A stretch of 64,000 bases of DNA from contig DBTQ01000013.1 of assembly GCA_002307135.1 (NCBI GenBank), positions 199,992 to 263,991 on the forward strand, given 5' to 3'. The notes beneath the pieces were generated by a model. It was not told where the DNA came from. It did not search any database and saw only the letters and a list, made by a program, of their open reading frames with translations. Positions within the stretch are counted from its first letter, which is position 1, and every line of letters begins with the position of its first letter. The position numbers and the translations under genes are program-made. This DNA comes from Bacteroidetes bacterium UBA1312. GTDB taxonomy: Bacteria; Bacteroidota; Bacteroidia; Chitinophagales; Chitinophagaceae. Positions 8,705 through 18,891 of this stretch are shown piece by piece.

Positions 8705-9135
8705 AATTTTTTTATAAATCGCAGTTGTGTTGTTTTAATTAAATATTAATTGAATCTGCCAGTAATTAAAAATTTGATTTGAAGAATCACCCTTTGCTAC
8801 TAAACTATTGCAATCGCGCATTTTATCTAGTTCTAATAGGCTGGATTTAGATAATGGTATAAATGTAAGTAAATCTATAGAACCTTTAAAATATATTATA
8901 ATATAATATTTTAATATAGTAAAAGTATGCTCCGTTTCATTTTATATTTTAGGTTGGTGGACGAAACTAATACGTCTTTTAATATTAATCTAAATATACT
9001 CTGTAAATGAAAGCTATTCGACGAGCAAGCAATACTGGGTTAAGCATGTCCTTTAAAACGATAATCAAATCTTCTTATACTCGTATCTACAAGATTTTTT
9101 GAGCATTAAATTGATAAGACCTAATTTTAAAAATT
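8705..9135. other. Intergenic region with no recognised gene
   Basis: About 430 AT-rich bases between divergent genes. It must hold the promoters of the receiver-HPt gene and of the VWA/AAA+ pair. TATATTATAATATAATATT-type runs near 8893 are low-complexity. No terminator, RNA or conserved motif was identified. Confidence 0.4.
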
Positions 9136-10254
9136 ATGGCAATAGGCAATAAGAAAGGTTTTATATTCAAACAATACGAGGCCCCTAATGTTTCTCCTTT
9201 CGACAAACTTTTCGAAATTTTTACAGAATTAATCACGCACACTTCAGGAGATTTTGATGAAGCTATCTCGTGGTTGCGTGAGTTGGATGTAGAGTATAAA
9301 CTCACGGATGCAAATTATACCATTGATGATTTTATTGAGGATCTGAAAAAGAAGGGTTATATCAAAGAAGAAATAAAGGATGATGGTTCTGGCGGTTTAA
9401 CGATTACTGCGAAAACGGAAAGGTCGATCAGGCAACGGGCATTAAATCAGATTTTTGGGAATCTCAAAAAAAGTGGATCAGGGAATCATAAAACGAAATA
9501 TTCGGGTAGTGGAGATGAACATACGGGTGAATTTAGGGAATACCATTTTGGAGACGGACTGGACAGGATTTCTTTAACTGAAAGTCTGAAAAATGCCCAG
9601 ATCAATAATGGTGCAGATGCCTTCCGTCTCACAGAAAATGATCTTGTGGTAGAGGATGCACAATTCAAAGCGCAGATGAGTACCGTCTTGATGATTGACA
9701 TTAGCCACAGTATGATTTTATATGGCGAAGATCGTATCACTCCTGCAAAAAAAGTGGCAATGGCTCTAGCAGAATTAATTACAACCAGATACCCGAAAGA
9801 TACGCTGGACATTATTGTTTTTGGTAATGATGCTTGGTCTATTTCTATCAAAGACCTTCCCTATCTTCAAGTTGGCCCTTATCATACCAACACGGTTGCC
9901 GGTTTACAATTAGCTATGGATTTGCTGCGTAGAAAACGAAATACCAACAAGCAAATTTTTATGATTACCGATGGCAAACCCAGTTGTGTTCGTGAGCCGG
10001 ATGGTAGCTATTATAAGAATAGTGTTGGTCTGGATCAGTACATTGTAGAGCAATGTTATACTCAAGCTCAACAGGCACGAAAACTGCATATTCCGATTAC
10101 TACCTTCATGATAGCAAGCGACCCTTATCTGCAGCAATTTGTCAACTATTTTACGAAAGCCAACCAAGGGAAAGCATTTTATACCGGATTGAAAGGACTT
10201 GGAGAAATGATATTTGAGGATTATGAAACCAATAGAAAAAAACGAATTAAATAA
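9136..10254 (+). CDS. VWA (MIDAS) domain protein, partner of the AAA+ ATPase
   Basis: A 372-residue cytoplasmic protein. The N-terminal 180 residues are charged and probably helical with a glycine/serine linker around 112-128. The rest is a von Willebrand factor A fold with a MIDAS metal site: D188-x-S190-x-S192 (MIDISHSM), and T278-D279 (MITDGKPS). The next gene, 21 bp downstream, is a MoxR/ChlI-type AAA+ ATPase. VWA-AAA+ pairs of this kind act as chelatase-like or chaperone machines that remodel or load cofactors into target proteins. No target gene is adjacent, so the substrate is unknown. Confidence 0.9.
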   Translation: MAIGNKKGFIFKQYEAPNVSPFDKLFEIFTELITHTSGDFDEAISWLRELDVEYKLTDANYTIDDFIEDLKKKGYIKEEIKDDGSGGLTITAKTERSIRQRALNQIFGNLKKSGSGNHKTKYSGSGDEHTGEFREYHFGDGLDRISLTESLKNAQINNGADAFRLTENDLVVEDAQFKAQMSTVLMIDISHSMILYGEDRITPAKKVAMALAELITTRYPKDTLDIIVFGNDAWSISIKDLPYLQVGPYHTNTVAGLQLAMDLLRRKRNTNKQIFMITDGKPSCVREPDGSYYKNSVGLDQYIVEQCYTQAQQARKLHIPITTFMIASDPYLQQFVNYFTKANQGKAFYTGLKGLGEMIFEDYETNRKKRIK

Positions 10255-10275
10255 AAAAAATCAGAAAATAATAAG

Positions 10276-11736
10276 ATGGATAAACAGCATATAAAAACAT
10301 TAGGCGCTTTAAAAAAGGCCGGTTACGAAAGTAAAAATATTAAAGATGAATTAAGGGCTAATCTATCCGATAAACTAAGCAAAAAGCAGCCAGTTTTTGA
10401 AGGCGTGTGGGGTTTTGAAAATACAGTCATACCTGAACTCGAACGTGCAATTTTATCCCGCCATAATATTAATCTTTTAGGTTTGCGTGGTCAGGCCAAA
10501 ACCAAGTTGGCACGTTTGATGATTCATCTTTTAGATGAATGGATTCCTTTTGTGGAAGGCTCTGAAATTAATGACGATCCATTTAATCCAATATCTCGCT
10601 TTGCCAAAGATTTGATTGCAGAAAAAGGAGATGAAACACCGATAAATTGGTTGCATAGGAGCGACCGTTTTTATGAAAAATTGGCTACACCCGATGTAAC
10701 TGTGGCAGACTTGATTGGTGACATTGATCCGATCAAAGCGGCCAATCTGAAACTTTCGTACGCTGATGATAGGGTTATTCATTTTGGAATGATACCTCGT
10801 GCTAATCGATGTATTTTTGTGATCAATGAATTACCTGATTTGCAAGCCAGAATTCAGGTGGCGTTGTTTAACATACTTCAGGAAGGTGACATACAAATAC
10901 GTGGCTTCAAAATAAGAATGCCACTCGATGTGCAATTTATATTTACTGCAAACCCTGAGGACTATACCAATCGAGGTAGTATTGTTACTCCTCTCAAGGA
11001 CAGGATCGGTTCGCAGATACTAACACATTACCCAGAGACTATAAAAATTGCACGATCAATCACAGAGCAAGAAGCCAATCTTGATATTCGTCAAAGTGAA
11101 TCAGTTTATGTTCCATCTCTTGCAAGGGACTTAATAGAACAAATAAATTTTGAAGCGCGGAATAGCGAATTCGTTGATTATAAAAGCGGTGTAAGTGCCA
11201 GGATGAGCATTACTGCTTTTGAAAACTTGCTCAGTACCGCAGAGAGAAGAACACTCCATTCCGGAGCTAACAAAACAACTGTACGCCTTTCTGATTTTAT
11301 GGGCATTATCCCGGCTATTACCGGCAAAATAGAATTGGTCTATGAGGGAGAACAGGAAGGTGCAGTTGTTGTTGCCGAACATTTAATTAACGGCGCAATT
11401 AAAACACTATTCGCCGAATATTTTCCTAAAATTGAGAAACTAGAACGTCCTAAAGAAAAGAGTCCTTATCAGGAAATTATTGAATGGTTCGTCGAAAATG
11501 AACTTGAATTGATGGATGAAGACAGTGATGAGGATTATAAAAAGCAATTGAACTCTATAGTGCCATTGAATGCGCTTATAAAAAAATATCAACCCGGAGT
11601 ACTCAAGGAAGATATCTATTTTCTTTCAGAACTTATATTGTGGGGACTGGCGGAGTATAAAAAATTAGGTAAAAATCGTTTTACTGAAGGGTATCAATTT
11701 AGAGATTTACTTGGAAGCTATATCAGCAAACTATAA
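10276..11736 (+). CDS. MoxR/Mg-chelatase-like AAA+ ATPase
   Basis: A 486-residue AAA+ ATPase. The Walker A loop is G69-LRGQAKT-K77 region (GLRGQAKTKLA). The Walker B equivalent is CIFVINEL at 179-186, where the usual Asp-Glu pair is Asn184-Glu185, so magnesium coordination may be altered. Sensor-1 is FTANPEDYTNRG, as in magnesium chelatase subunit I. The C-terminal 150 residues are a helical lid and an acidic tail. It is co-transcribed with the VWA protein just upstream, and a hairpin terminator follows 21 bases after the stop. The pair probably works as one machine; its client is not identifiable from context. Confidence 0.9.
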   Translation: MDKQHIKTLGALKKAGYESKNIKDELRANLSDKLSKKQPVFEGVWGFENTVIPELERAILSRHNINLLGLRGQAKTKLARLMIHLLDEWIPFVEGSEINDDPFNPISRFAKDLIAEKGDETPINWLHRSDRFYEKLATPDVTVADLIGDIDPIKAANLKLSYADDRVIHFGMIPRANRCIFVINELPDLQARIQVALFNILQEGDIQIRGFKIRMPLDVQFIFTANPEDYTNRGSIVTPLKDRIGSQILTHYPETIKIARSITEQEANLDIRQSESVYVPSLARDLIEQINFEARNSEFVDYKSGVSARMSITAFENLLSTAERRTLHSGANKTTVRLSDFMGIIPAITGKIELVYEGEQEGAVVVAEHLINGAIKTLFAEYFPKIEKLERPKEKSPYQEIIEWFVENELELMDEDSDEDYKKQLNSIVPLNALIKKYQPGVLKEDIYFLSELILWGLAEYKKLGKNRFTEGYQFRDLLGSYISKL

Positions 11737-11756
11737 AGTGCAACATTTTTTTTCAA

Positions 11757-11787
11757 AAGCCTGCTCTGTAAAGAGTGGGCTTTTTTT
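11757..11787 (+). terminator. Terminator of the VWA/AAA+ operon
   Basis: AAGCCTGCTCT and AGAGTGGGCTT form an 11-bp stem with two G-T pairs around a GTAA loop, followed by seven T residues. Confidence 0.85.
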
Positions 11788-12263
11788 ATTCAACAGATTG
11801 ATCAAAAAATAATTGAATTTTCAACTTTGCCAATTTGAGGCTTTAAATAAAGGAATATAAATTCTCCCACCATTTAATTATATAAGAAAATTTATTGTCG
11901 GTACAGTAGTAACACTAAAAGTAATATTATCAATCAATCCCATCAAGTAAAAAGACTATGAACTGATTCATTGGTATTTGTGGCACGCTTCTTGTATGTA
12001 ATGTTTGAAATCAAGTTTTCACTTTGTGAAATACTATTTATTTTTTATGTAATTATGTTTTAAGGAGAGGTGATCAATACTGTACGCTCTTTTGAAATAA
12101 TAATTTTGAAGAGATAAACTGATTTGCATTCAGTGAATAATGAAATATAACTGCGATCATCTTAATGTCCTCCGAGAGGTGTTATGCAATGATGAATTTT
12201 CTAAGGAAAATCCAACAATAAATAAATCCGAAACAATACTAATAATCCAAAAAGTATGTTATT
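11788..12263. other. Intergenic region before the 633-aa T9SS gene
   Basis: About 475 bases with no accepted gene. An open frame at 12140-12346 overlaps the start of the T9SS gene in another frame and looks spurious. The region must contain the promoter of that gene; no clear -7 box or operator repeat was picked out. Confidence 0.4.
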
Positions 12264-14165
12264 ATGAAAAAACTCTTCACTATTTTATTGATTGCTGTAG
12301 TATGCCAAACATTTGCACAATCCTCTCAGAAATCTTTATTAATTAATCTTGGTAGAGATTCATGTACAGGAGGTAGTACGAGTTTGTCAGTAATAGGAAA
12401 TCCACTCGGTACGTCTTCAATTTTGAGTAAATGTAATCTAGCTACAGCTCCAGGTTTGAGTATTTTTAATGTTTTTGTAGCATACAATCCAAAAGATAAT
12501 AAACTATATGTTGCAGACAATTCGACCGGTACTACCAGAGTATGGACGATTGATGAAGGCTTTCCCGGAAGTATTGCCTGCCCTGTGATACCAGCCACAC
12601 CAACTTATTCTTATGGAGCTACGGGTTTTGTGCCGAATAATTTTGAGTTCGATGTCAATGGAGATGTATGGTCGTTTAGTGGTTATAGCATAGCTACGGG
12701 TCAGTGCACAATGAGTAAATTTGATGTAACAACAGGTACTGTGTTATTTACTAAAACCTTGCAGTTTCCAGCAGGTAATTTTCCAAGTGATATTAGTAAT
12801 GGTGATGTGACTATATTGCCCAATGGGCGTATGTTTGTTGTATTTGGAGTAGCTCCGGCATCTAAATTATTCGAAGTCACAAATTATTCTAGTGGAATAT
12901 CTACAGCAACGGCCACTTATTTGCATAATATGTCTAGATCCTGTTTTAGTATTTCTTATTTGAACTCCACACTGGAACTATCTGGTACTAATTTTTCAGG
13001 CTCTTGTTATTACTACGATTATAATATCAATACGGGTAACTTAGACTCTTCTGCTACTTTTCAGAATGGACAATTACCAGTTGATAATACTGATATTACG
13101 CCAAGCGTAGGTGCAACTAAGCGATTAATCAGTCAAACGCTTGTGGATCCAATTACGGCTGACATTACCTATGAGGTATATGCCAAAAATATGGGTAACG
13201 TAGAATTGACACTTGCGAATATTAAAGATGATTTGGGTGCAATTTTTGGTGCGTCTAATATATCTTCTGTTAGCACATCATTTGCAATAGGAGGCAATCC
13301 CGCTGCGCTTACTTTAAACTCATCATATAATGGTACTACTGTAACTGACTTATTAAATCCTGGTCAAACATTACCCAATGCATCATTTGGCGGCGCTAAC
13401 GCAAATTACGTTACAATACTGATAAGTTGTAGGGTTACAAATTTAACGACCAGTTTTACGTATTATAATTCTGCAATCGCATCAGGAACTATTGGAACGG
13501 GAAGCACAGCAATAACGGTGACGGATTCTTCCAATAATGGAGATTCTACTGCTATTGATCCTAATAATGACCTGAACGCATCAGGGATTGGGGAGGGAGT
13601 ACCAACACCTTTCAATTTGGGAACTATTTTGCCGATCCACTTTATAAATATTAAAGCCACACCTGTTGGTAATAGTATGGCTAGAATAAATTGGACAATT
13701 GCTACACCAGCATTAAGCATGGGACATTTTGAAATAGAGAAAAGTATTGATGGTATATATTGGGTTAAAATGACCAGCATACCCATTGATAATAAGATGC
13801 AGTTTGCTTATGAAAGTATAGATAATAATCTGAATAGTAATATTGCACTCTATAGAATAAAGGACATAGATCTTGATGGAACTTATGTTTACAGTAATGT
13901 CGTATCGGTCAATGCAAAAGGTAATAATAGTGTGATTATTTACCCCAATCCTGCGAATAGATTAATGCAAATTAACTTGCAAGGAGAAAGTAAAGATAAT
14001 AGGTATGAACTTATAGATGCATTGGGAGAAACCTTACTCAGTGGAGTATTGAAAAGCCAAAGTAATAATGGACTAGATGTGAGTGGAATAGCAACGGGTG
14101 TCTATGTACTGAAAATTTTTATGGATGGAGTTGTCTCAACACAAATAGTGCATATTTTCAAATAG
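12264..14165 (+). CDS. T9SS-secreted protein with DUF11-like region
   Basis: A 633-residue exported protein. It opens with a signal peptide (MKKLFTILLIAVVCQTFAQ). Residues about 40-260 read like a beta-propeller or WD-like cell-surface domain (DNKLYVADNSTGTTRVW, DISNGDVTILPNGRMFV). Residues about 275-400 (TYEVYAKNMGNVELTLANI) resemble a DUF11/conserved-repeat module found in Bacteroidota adhesins. The last 80 residues are a T9SS type A sorting domain (IIYPNPANRLMQI to QIVHIFK), closely similar to that of the protein at 2866-6594. It stands alone between long gaps. The function is probably adhesion or surface structure; no catalytic motif is visible. Confidence 0.88.
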   Translation: MKKLFTILLIAVVCQTFAQSSQKSLLINLGRDSCTGGSTSLSVIGNPLGTSSILSKCNLATAPGLSIFNVFVAYNPKDNKLYVADNSTGTTRVWTIDEGFPGSIACPVIPATPTYSYGATGFVPNNFEFDVNGDVWSFSGYSIATGQCTMSKFDVTTGTVLFTKTLQFPAGNFPSDISNGDVTILPNGRMFVVFGVAPASKLFEVTNYSSGISTATATYLHNMSRSCFSISYLNSTLELSGTNFSGSCYYYDYNINTGNLDSSATFQNGQLPVDNTDITPSVGATKRLISQTLVDPITADITYEVYAKNMGNVELTLANIKDDLGAIFGASNISSVSTSFAIGGNPAALTLNSSYNGTTVTDLLNPGQTLPNASFGGANANYVTILISCRVTNLTTSFTYYNSAIASGTIGTGSTAITVTDSSNNGDSTAIDPNNDLNASGIGEGVPTPFNLGTILPIHFINIKATPVGNSMARINWTIATPALSMGHFEIEKSIDGIYWVKMTSIPIDNKMQFAYESIDNNLNSNIALYRIKDIDLDGTYVYSNVVSVNAKGNNSVIIYPNPANRLMQINLQGESKDNRYELIDALGETLLSGVLKSQSNNGLDVSGIATGVYVLKIFMDGVVSTQIVHIFK

Positions 14166-14267
14166 TTCATTAAAATCCGCTTAGTCTAAGTTTAATCAAA
14201 TCCTTCTGGCGAATCTATTTTGCATTAACTATTAAATTGAATACATTCGAGTAATTTGTCGCAGATT

Positions 14268-14299
14268 AATATAAGCGAAAATATTTTCGCTTATATTTG
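14268..14299. promoter_or_regulatory. 30-bp perfect palindrome (TetR operator) over the -7 box
   Basis: 14268-14297 is a perfect palindrome with 15-base arms, core AAGCGAAAATATTTTCGCTT. It overlaps the -7 box TATATTTG at 14292-14299. The regulator's ATG follows at 14304, so the mRNA is probably close to leaderless. A related site precedes the next gene. This position fits autorepression. Confidence 0.8.
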
Positions 14300-14303
14300 T
14301 GTT

Positions 14304-14885
14304 ATGAAACCGTTAGACCCAGAAAAAGAAATCCGTATTATACAATCAGTTATTACAATTGCGGGTAAAAAAGGTCTAGCGGGAATTAGTATAACTGAAA
14401 TTAGCAAGAAAGCTGGTCTTGGAGTTGGTACATTGTACACTTATTTTAGAAACAAAGAAGAAATCATACAAGCGGCATATTCAGTAGTGGAAAGTAAGAT
14501 TTCAGAACAAGCATATAAAGATTTTGATGTAAACTTACCTATACGAGATTCGTTGCAAAAAATATATACCAATGTGCTGCATTACAGATTAAAGCATTAT
14601 GATGAGGATATATTCATAGATCAATACCGGCAATCGGTGTATGTACAATTAAATTATGCTAAACAATACGAAGACTTTATTACTAAAAACAAGCAGCTTT
14701 ATGATCTTTTAAAAAGAGGGCAAAAAAAAGGAATTATTATTAAGCAGACACCAGAGATGATCATTAGCTTTCTTTATGGGTCGGTGCGTGAATTGTCTAA
14801 TATAATATTCCAAAAGATTATTCCTTTTGAAACAATTACAATAGAACATGGGTTTAATATGGTATGGAAAGGAATCTCTAAATAA
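14304..14885 (+). CDS. TetR/AcrR family transcriptional regulator
   Basis: A 193-residue repressor when started at the ATG at 14304. An upstream TTG start at 14256 would place the palindromic operator and promoter inside the gene and is rejected. The helix-turn-helix is at about residues 27-46 (GISITEISKKAGLGVGTLYTYF), the standard TetR signature, followed by an all-helical ligand/dimer domain with no recognisable ligand class. The next gene, a universal stress protein, has a related operator (15 of 18 bases over the core) 22 bases before its start. The regulator therefore probably controls itself and that gene. Confidence 0.92.
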   Translation: MKPLDPEKEIRIIQSVITIAGKKGLAGISITEISKKAGLGVGTLYTYFRNKEEIIQAAYSVVESKISEQAYKDFDVNLPIRDSLQKIYTNVLHYRLKHYDEDIFIDQYRQSVYVQLNYAKQYEDFITKNKQLYDLLKRGQKKGIIIKQTPEMIISFLYGSVRELSNIIFQKIIPFETITIEHGFNMVWKGISK

Positions 14886-14899
14886 TTTTTTTCTACTTA

Positions 14900-14917
14900 A
14901 ACGAATATTTTTTCGCT
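14900..14917. promoter_or_regulatory. Second TetR-operator-like site before the stress protein gene
   Basis: AACGAATATTTTTTCGCT matches the core of the palindrome at 14273-14291 at 15 of 18 positions. It lies between the regulator's stop and the start of the universal stress protein at 14939. Confidence 0.6.
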
Positions 14918-14938
14918 AATTAATTAAACTAAATAATT

Positions 14939-15754
14939 ATGGTTACTATACTTGTTCCTACAGATTTTTCTGCACTTGCAGACAATGCAATTGACTATGC
15001 CGCAGCGTTGGTTCAACATTATAAAGCAAAACTTATATTGTTTAATGCATTTACGCTACCTATTCATGTTTCAGAGACCTTATTGCCTCCAATAATCATT
15101 CAGGAACTAATTGATGATAACGAGCAGCGCTTAAAAGAAAAAGCCTTATCTGTTTCGAATACATTTCATATTCAAGTTGGATATGAATGTACTTATGCAT
15201 TTATTGAAGAAGAACTCAATGATCTCTTAACTAAATATAATGCTAACCTTGTTGTACTTGGAATGGCAAGTAAGACCATCGAGCAGGATTTGCTTGGTAA
15301 CACCACTACTGTTGCAATAAGTAAGATGAGGTTTCCTGTACTTGCCATTCCATTAGGCGCTAAATTTCAAGGAATGAAAAAAATTCTTTTTGCATGCGAT
15401 GTATTGCAAGGAGTTTCATTAAAAGTGTTAGCACGTATCAAAGAACTTGCTTTAGTGTTAAAGTTGGAAGTCGAAGTTTTTTATGTTGACAAAACAGTAG
15501 AGCAACTTAAGAATAATGCTTCAGAAGCGTTGTCTTTGATTAATGATGGATTAAACGGAGTTACCTATTCGCATAAAAATGTCAAATCAAATGCTGTAAT
15601 CGGAGCAATAGAGAAAGAGATTGTCGCGTATCAAGCAGACCTTTTAATTATGGTACCTAAAAAATATGGTTTTTGGGCATCACTTATACACAAAAGTAAA
15701 ACCCGTATAATGGCTTCTGGATTGGATATTCCGTTACTTTCAATACCGATTTAA
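14939..15754 (+). CDS. Universal stress protein, tandem UspA domains
   Basis: A 271-residue cytoplasmic protein made of two UspA folds. The first (about 1-140) starts with MVTILVPTDFSALADNAIDYA and ends with an imperfect nucleotide loop (GMASKTIEQDLLGNTTTVAIS). The second (about 148-271) starts with KKILFACDVL and ends with MASGLDIPLLSIPI. The GxxGxxxxxxxxGS ATP motif is only partly kept, so ATP binding is uncertain. The gene directly follows a TetR regulator and carries a related operator, which suggests it is induced together with relief of that repressor. Confidence 0.9.
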   Translation: MVTILVPTDFSALADNAIDYAAALVQHYKAKLILFNAFTLPIHVSETLLPPIIIQELIDDNEQRLKEKALSVSNTFHIQVGYECTYAFIEEELNDLLTKYNANLVVLGMASKTIEQDLLGNTTTVAISKMRFPVLAIPLGAKFQGMKKILFACDVLQGVSLKVLARIKELALVLKLEVEVFYVDKTVEQLKNNASEALSLINDGLNGVTYSHKNVKSNAVIGAIEKEIVAYQADLLIMVPKKYGFWASLIHKSKTRIMASGLDIPLLSIPI

Positions 15755-15969
15755 TCCTAAAATTACAGGCTTTTCATTATGAGCTATTTAGTTCGATTAT
15801 AGCTAATTATATCTTTCATTCTAAAGAGGTTTAACTATTTTTTGCTTATTGATAAGTCATTAGGCGAAGCGTAATCGCATTGATAAACAAAACAGTGGGG
15901 CAACACAAGAAAAAACCGATATTTGGATAAGTAACGATTGTTTAACTCTTCTTAATCTCGTTTGTTGAA

Positions 15970-18891
15970 GTGCGTTTTTTAATATTTTGTATCATTATTT
16001 TGTTGCCAGATACTTTGTTCGCACAAACGTTTCCGATGCTGCATTATAGTATTGAAAATGGTTTACCGAGTAATACCATTTATGACATATATCAAGACCC
16101 CAATGGATTTATTTGGATTGCAACAGATAAAGGAACTGCAAAATATAATGGACAAAAATTTGGAACATTCACAACGGCCGATGGTTTATCCGATAATGAA
16201 TGTTTTTTCTTTAAGCCGGATCATAGTGGTAGGCTTTGGATCGGAACCTCGAATGGAGAACTCTGCTACTATAAAAATGGAGTTTTTCATAATGCAACCA
16301 ATACGCCATTTTTAAAATTACCTTTAAAGGCATCTGTTACGAAAGAAATAAATCTGAATAAAGATAGTAGTATTACTTTTTTTTTATCAGATGCTCTTGG
16401 TTTTTATGAAATTAATGGAGAAAAGGTTACCCGCGTGTTGAATTCTATAATGGAGGCAAAGAGCGACGGCAATTATTACCTTCATGTCAACAAAATAAAA
16501 GACGGTGTGTTTGAGGTCTTTTATCTGGATGAAAAAGTCACTTTTGATCAGAATAAAAATTCTTATAAATCTGAACCGTATCAGCATTTTAAAATCCAGA
16601 ATTTTATTTTTAACCAACAAAATGGATTTTTTGTTACAGAAACCAATCAGATATATTCAGAAGATTTAAAACCAGTAAATTTTAAAAACCCCGAATGGTT
16701 CAAACACTGCTACATTTATAAAATATACGACGATAATGGGTGTAAAATTCTTGCAACGAATAAAGGCGCTATTTTCGATGGTTTAATTATTTTACTGCCC
16801 AACTATGAGGTGCATTCAATCTTAAAAGATAACAATGGTGATTATTGGTTGGCTACTGCAAAAAACGGGATTTATAAAATTAATCGTGGCTTTTTACATG
16901 AACGTCAAATTAAAATTAAGACGACCGAAGCTCAATCTGTAATTTTTGCTCATAAGGTTAAAAACTATATTCTGTATGCAACTAAAGATAGGACAGTCTA
17001 TCGTTTGGATTTAATCAATAAGCAGACTAAAATACTTTTTGATTACAGTAAATTTTCAAACAAAAGTAATCAGTTTAAAAGTGCTCATTGGACAGATGGC
17101 TATAATTATTATAATTTTTCTCGAGCAAAAAACTTTAAAATTTCAAATGTTCTTTCGGCTTCCAATAGCAATATTCAACAACTTAATATGGGTGATTTGC
17201 AAGGCCCATATAGGGTCTTTGTTTCACATAATTACCGCTTCCTTGAAGCTTCGCATAATCTCTATTATTTTGCTAAAAATGCCTTTAATGGACGCTCTGG
17301 TTCTATTGTAACACATGAAGTTAAGTACGACAAATTGGGGGCAAAAATGTATGGTGCTGCATTAGATCAGAATGGTGAGTTATGGTTTTCGACGATTGAT
17401 AGTGTCTATATGATTACAGATACTATTGCTAAAGCTCAGCGACAATTTGGGTTTGCGGCTTTTAGGGAATTTGTCTTTTTCAACGGGTGTTTTATTGGTA
17501 TTACTCATCAAAATCAATTGTTACTTTCAAATAATTATCTCAATGAGAAGATAACATTTGATACGGTGAAAAGTAATGATTGTGTTTGGGGAAAATTCTA
17601 TGGCATTAATGATACAACTTTGTTTATTTCCACTAATAACTACTTTAGGATTCTGAATGTAAAACCTAATTTGGGTAAGCTCAAATTTTCTTTAAGACTG
17701 TTGGAAAATCCTTCGATCCCATATCAGCCTGATTATTTACTGGTAGATAGCTTACAATGTTATTTTTTTAAAGATGCAATTTTAACTAGTTACCCATTAC
17801 AATATCTACTTCAAAAAGAACCTCTTCCAAGTTTAAAAATTAGCACACTAAAAACCTCAAAATCGTCTTATAATATTTCGGATACAATGGTGCTCAATTA
17901 TGACGAAGCACAAAACATTCGCGTTCTCTTTTCATCAGTTGCATTTAATAATACTGACCTTAGTTATGAATATTCAATTGTTACTAATGAAAAGAAGGAA
18001 ACCTGGTATCCGATTCGGGGAGAAGAACTGAATCTGGTTAAATTGGGGTTTGGCAACTTTATAATTAAAGTTCGCGCGAAGACTATGTCGGATGAGTATT
18101 CACTTCCTGGGATTTTTTTGCTCTCCGTTAAGCGCCCTTACTGGGCTTCTGTTTGGTTTATAGCTACATGTGTCGTCATAGTCATAGCAGCTGCTATTTA
18201 TTTGGCACGTATATGGTCTAAAAGGAAACTAAAGAAAAAGGAAAATGAGTTGCGGTTCTTGAAATCTGAGTATAAATCCTTAAACGCATTGATGAATCCG
18301 CATTTCATTTTCAATTCTTTGAATAGTGTTCAGGGGCTAGTAAACAATAGAGAAATTTCAGCTGCGAGTAAATATATCCGTATCTTCTCAGACTTGATTC
18401 GTCAGAATATGCATAATATTTCCAACGAATTAATATCCCTTGATGAGGAAATGAATCTTGTTGAGAATTATATTAAAATAGAGCAGTTGCGCTTAAATGA
18501 CGGGCTTCATTATAGTATCGAAATAGCGGATGGTATTGAAGGCGATCTTATTATGGTACCTCCCTTGCTTATTCAACCTTTGGTTGAAAATGCTATTAAA
18601 CATGGGATATGGCTCAATGAATCAAACGACGGATTTATAGCGATAAGAATATACGAAAAGGGTGCTGTTTTATTTATTGAAATAAAGGATAATGGCGTAG
18701 GGCTAGGTAAAGGAGACGATTCCGATACTACGCATAAATCCTATGCTATGAATAATATTAATCGACGAATAGAGCAATTATCCCAGATACATAAAACTAA
18801 AATAACTATTGAAATGAGAGAAATGACAGATACTGGTGGAAATGTTCTAGGTGTCATGACCTTAGTTACTATTCAAATGAATAACAAGTAG
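15970..18891 (+). CDS. Two-component propeller sensor histidine kinase (LytS/His_kinase type)
   Basis: A 973-residue membrane sensor. It begins with GTG at 15970 and a signal peptide (MRFLIFCIIILLPDTLFAQ). The periplasmic part has two-component propeller repeats (IYQDPNGFIWIATDKG, GRLWIGTSNG), degenerate further on, and a Y_Y_Y-like domain near 640-715. One transmembrane helix lies near 725-745 (SVWFIATCVVIVIAAAIYLA). A His_kinase domain follows, with the acceptor H778 in NPHFIFNSLN, and an HATPase (VENAIKHG, DNGVGLG). The kinase faces a LytTR regulator gene that ends 21 bases away on the opposite strand; the two share a hairpin. They presumably form one system, with the T9SS gene at 20044 as a possible target. 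Confidence 0.93.
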   Translation: MRFLIFCIIILLPDTLFAQTFPMLHYSIENGLPSNTIYDIYQDPNGFIWIATDKGTAKYNGQKFGTFTTADGLSDNECFFFKPDHSGRLWIGTSNGELCYYKNGVFHNATNTPFLKLPLKASVTKEINLNKDSSITFFLSDALGFYEINGEKVTRVLNSIMEAKSDGNYYLHVNKIKDGVFEVFYLDEKVTFDQNKNSYKSEPYQHFKIQNFIFNQQNGFFVTETNQIYSEDLKPVNFKNPEWFKHCYIYKIYDDNGCKILATNKGAIFDGLIILLPNYEVHSILKDNNGDYWLATAKNGIYKINRGFLHERQIKIKTTEAQSVIFAHKVKNYILYATKDRTVYRLDLINKQTKILFDYSKFSNKSNQFKSAHWTDGYNYYNFSRAKNFKISNVLSASNSNIQQLNMGDLQGPYRVFVSHNYRFLEASHNLYYFAKNAFNGRSGSIVTHEVKYDKLGAKMYGAALDQNGELWFSTIDSVYMITDTIAKAQRQFGFAAFREFVFFNGCFIGITHQNQLLLSNNYLNEKITFDTVKSNDCVWGKFYGINDTTLFISTNNYFRILNVKPNLGKLKFSLRLLENPSIPYQPDYLLVDSLQCYFFKDAILTSYPLQYLLQKEPLPSLKISTLKTSKSSYNISDTMVLNYDEAQNIRVLFSSVAFNNTDLSYEYSIVTNEKKETWYPIRGEELNLVKLGFGNFIIKVRAKTMSDEYSLPGIFLLSVKRPYWASVWFIATCVVIVIAAAIYLARIWSKRKLKKKENELRFLKSEYKSLNALMNPHFIFNSLNSVQGLVNNREISAASKYIRIFSDLIRQNMHNISNELISLDEEMNLVENYIKIEQLRLNDGLHYSIEIADGIEGDLIMVPPLLIQPLVENAIKHGIWLNESNDGFIAIRIYEKGAVLFIEIKDNGVGLGKGDDSDTTHKSYAMNNINRRIEQLSQIHKTKITIEMREMTDTGGNVLGVMTLVTIQMNNK

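Noticed and set aside
12140..12346. 68-codon frame overlapping the T9SS gene start
   Set aside because: It runs into the signal-peptide region of the real gene in another frame and shows no family features.
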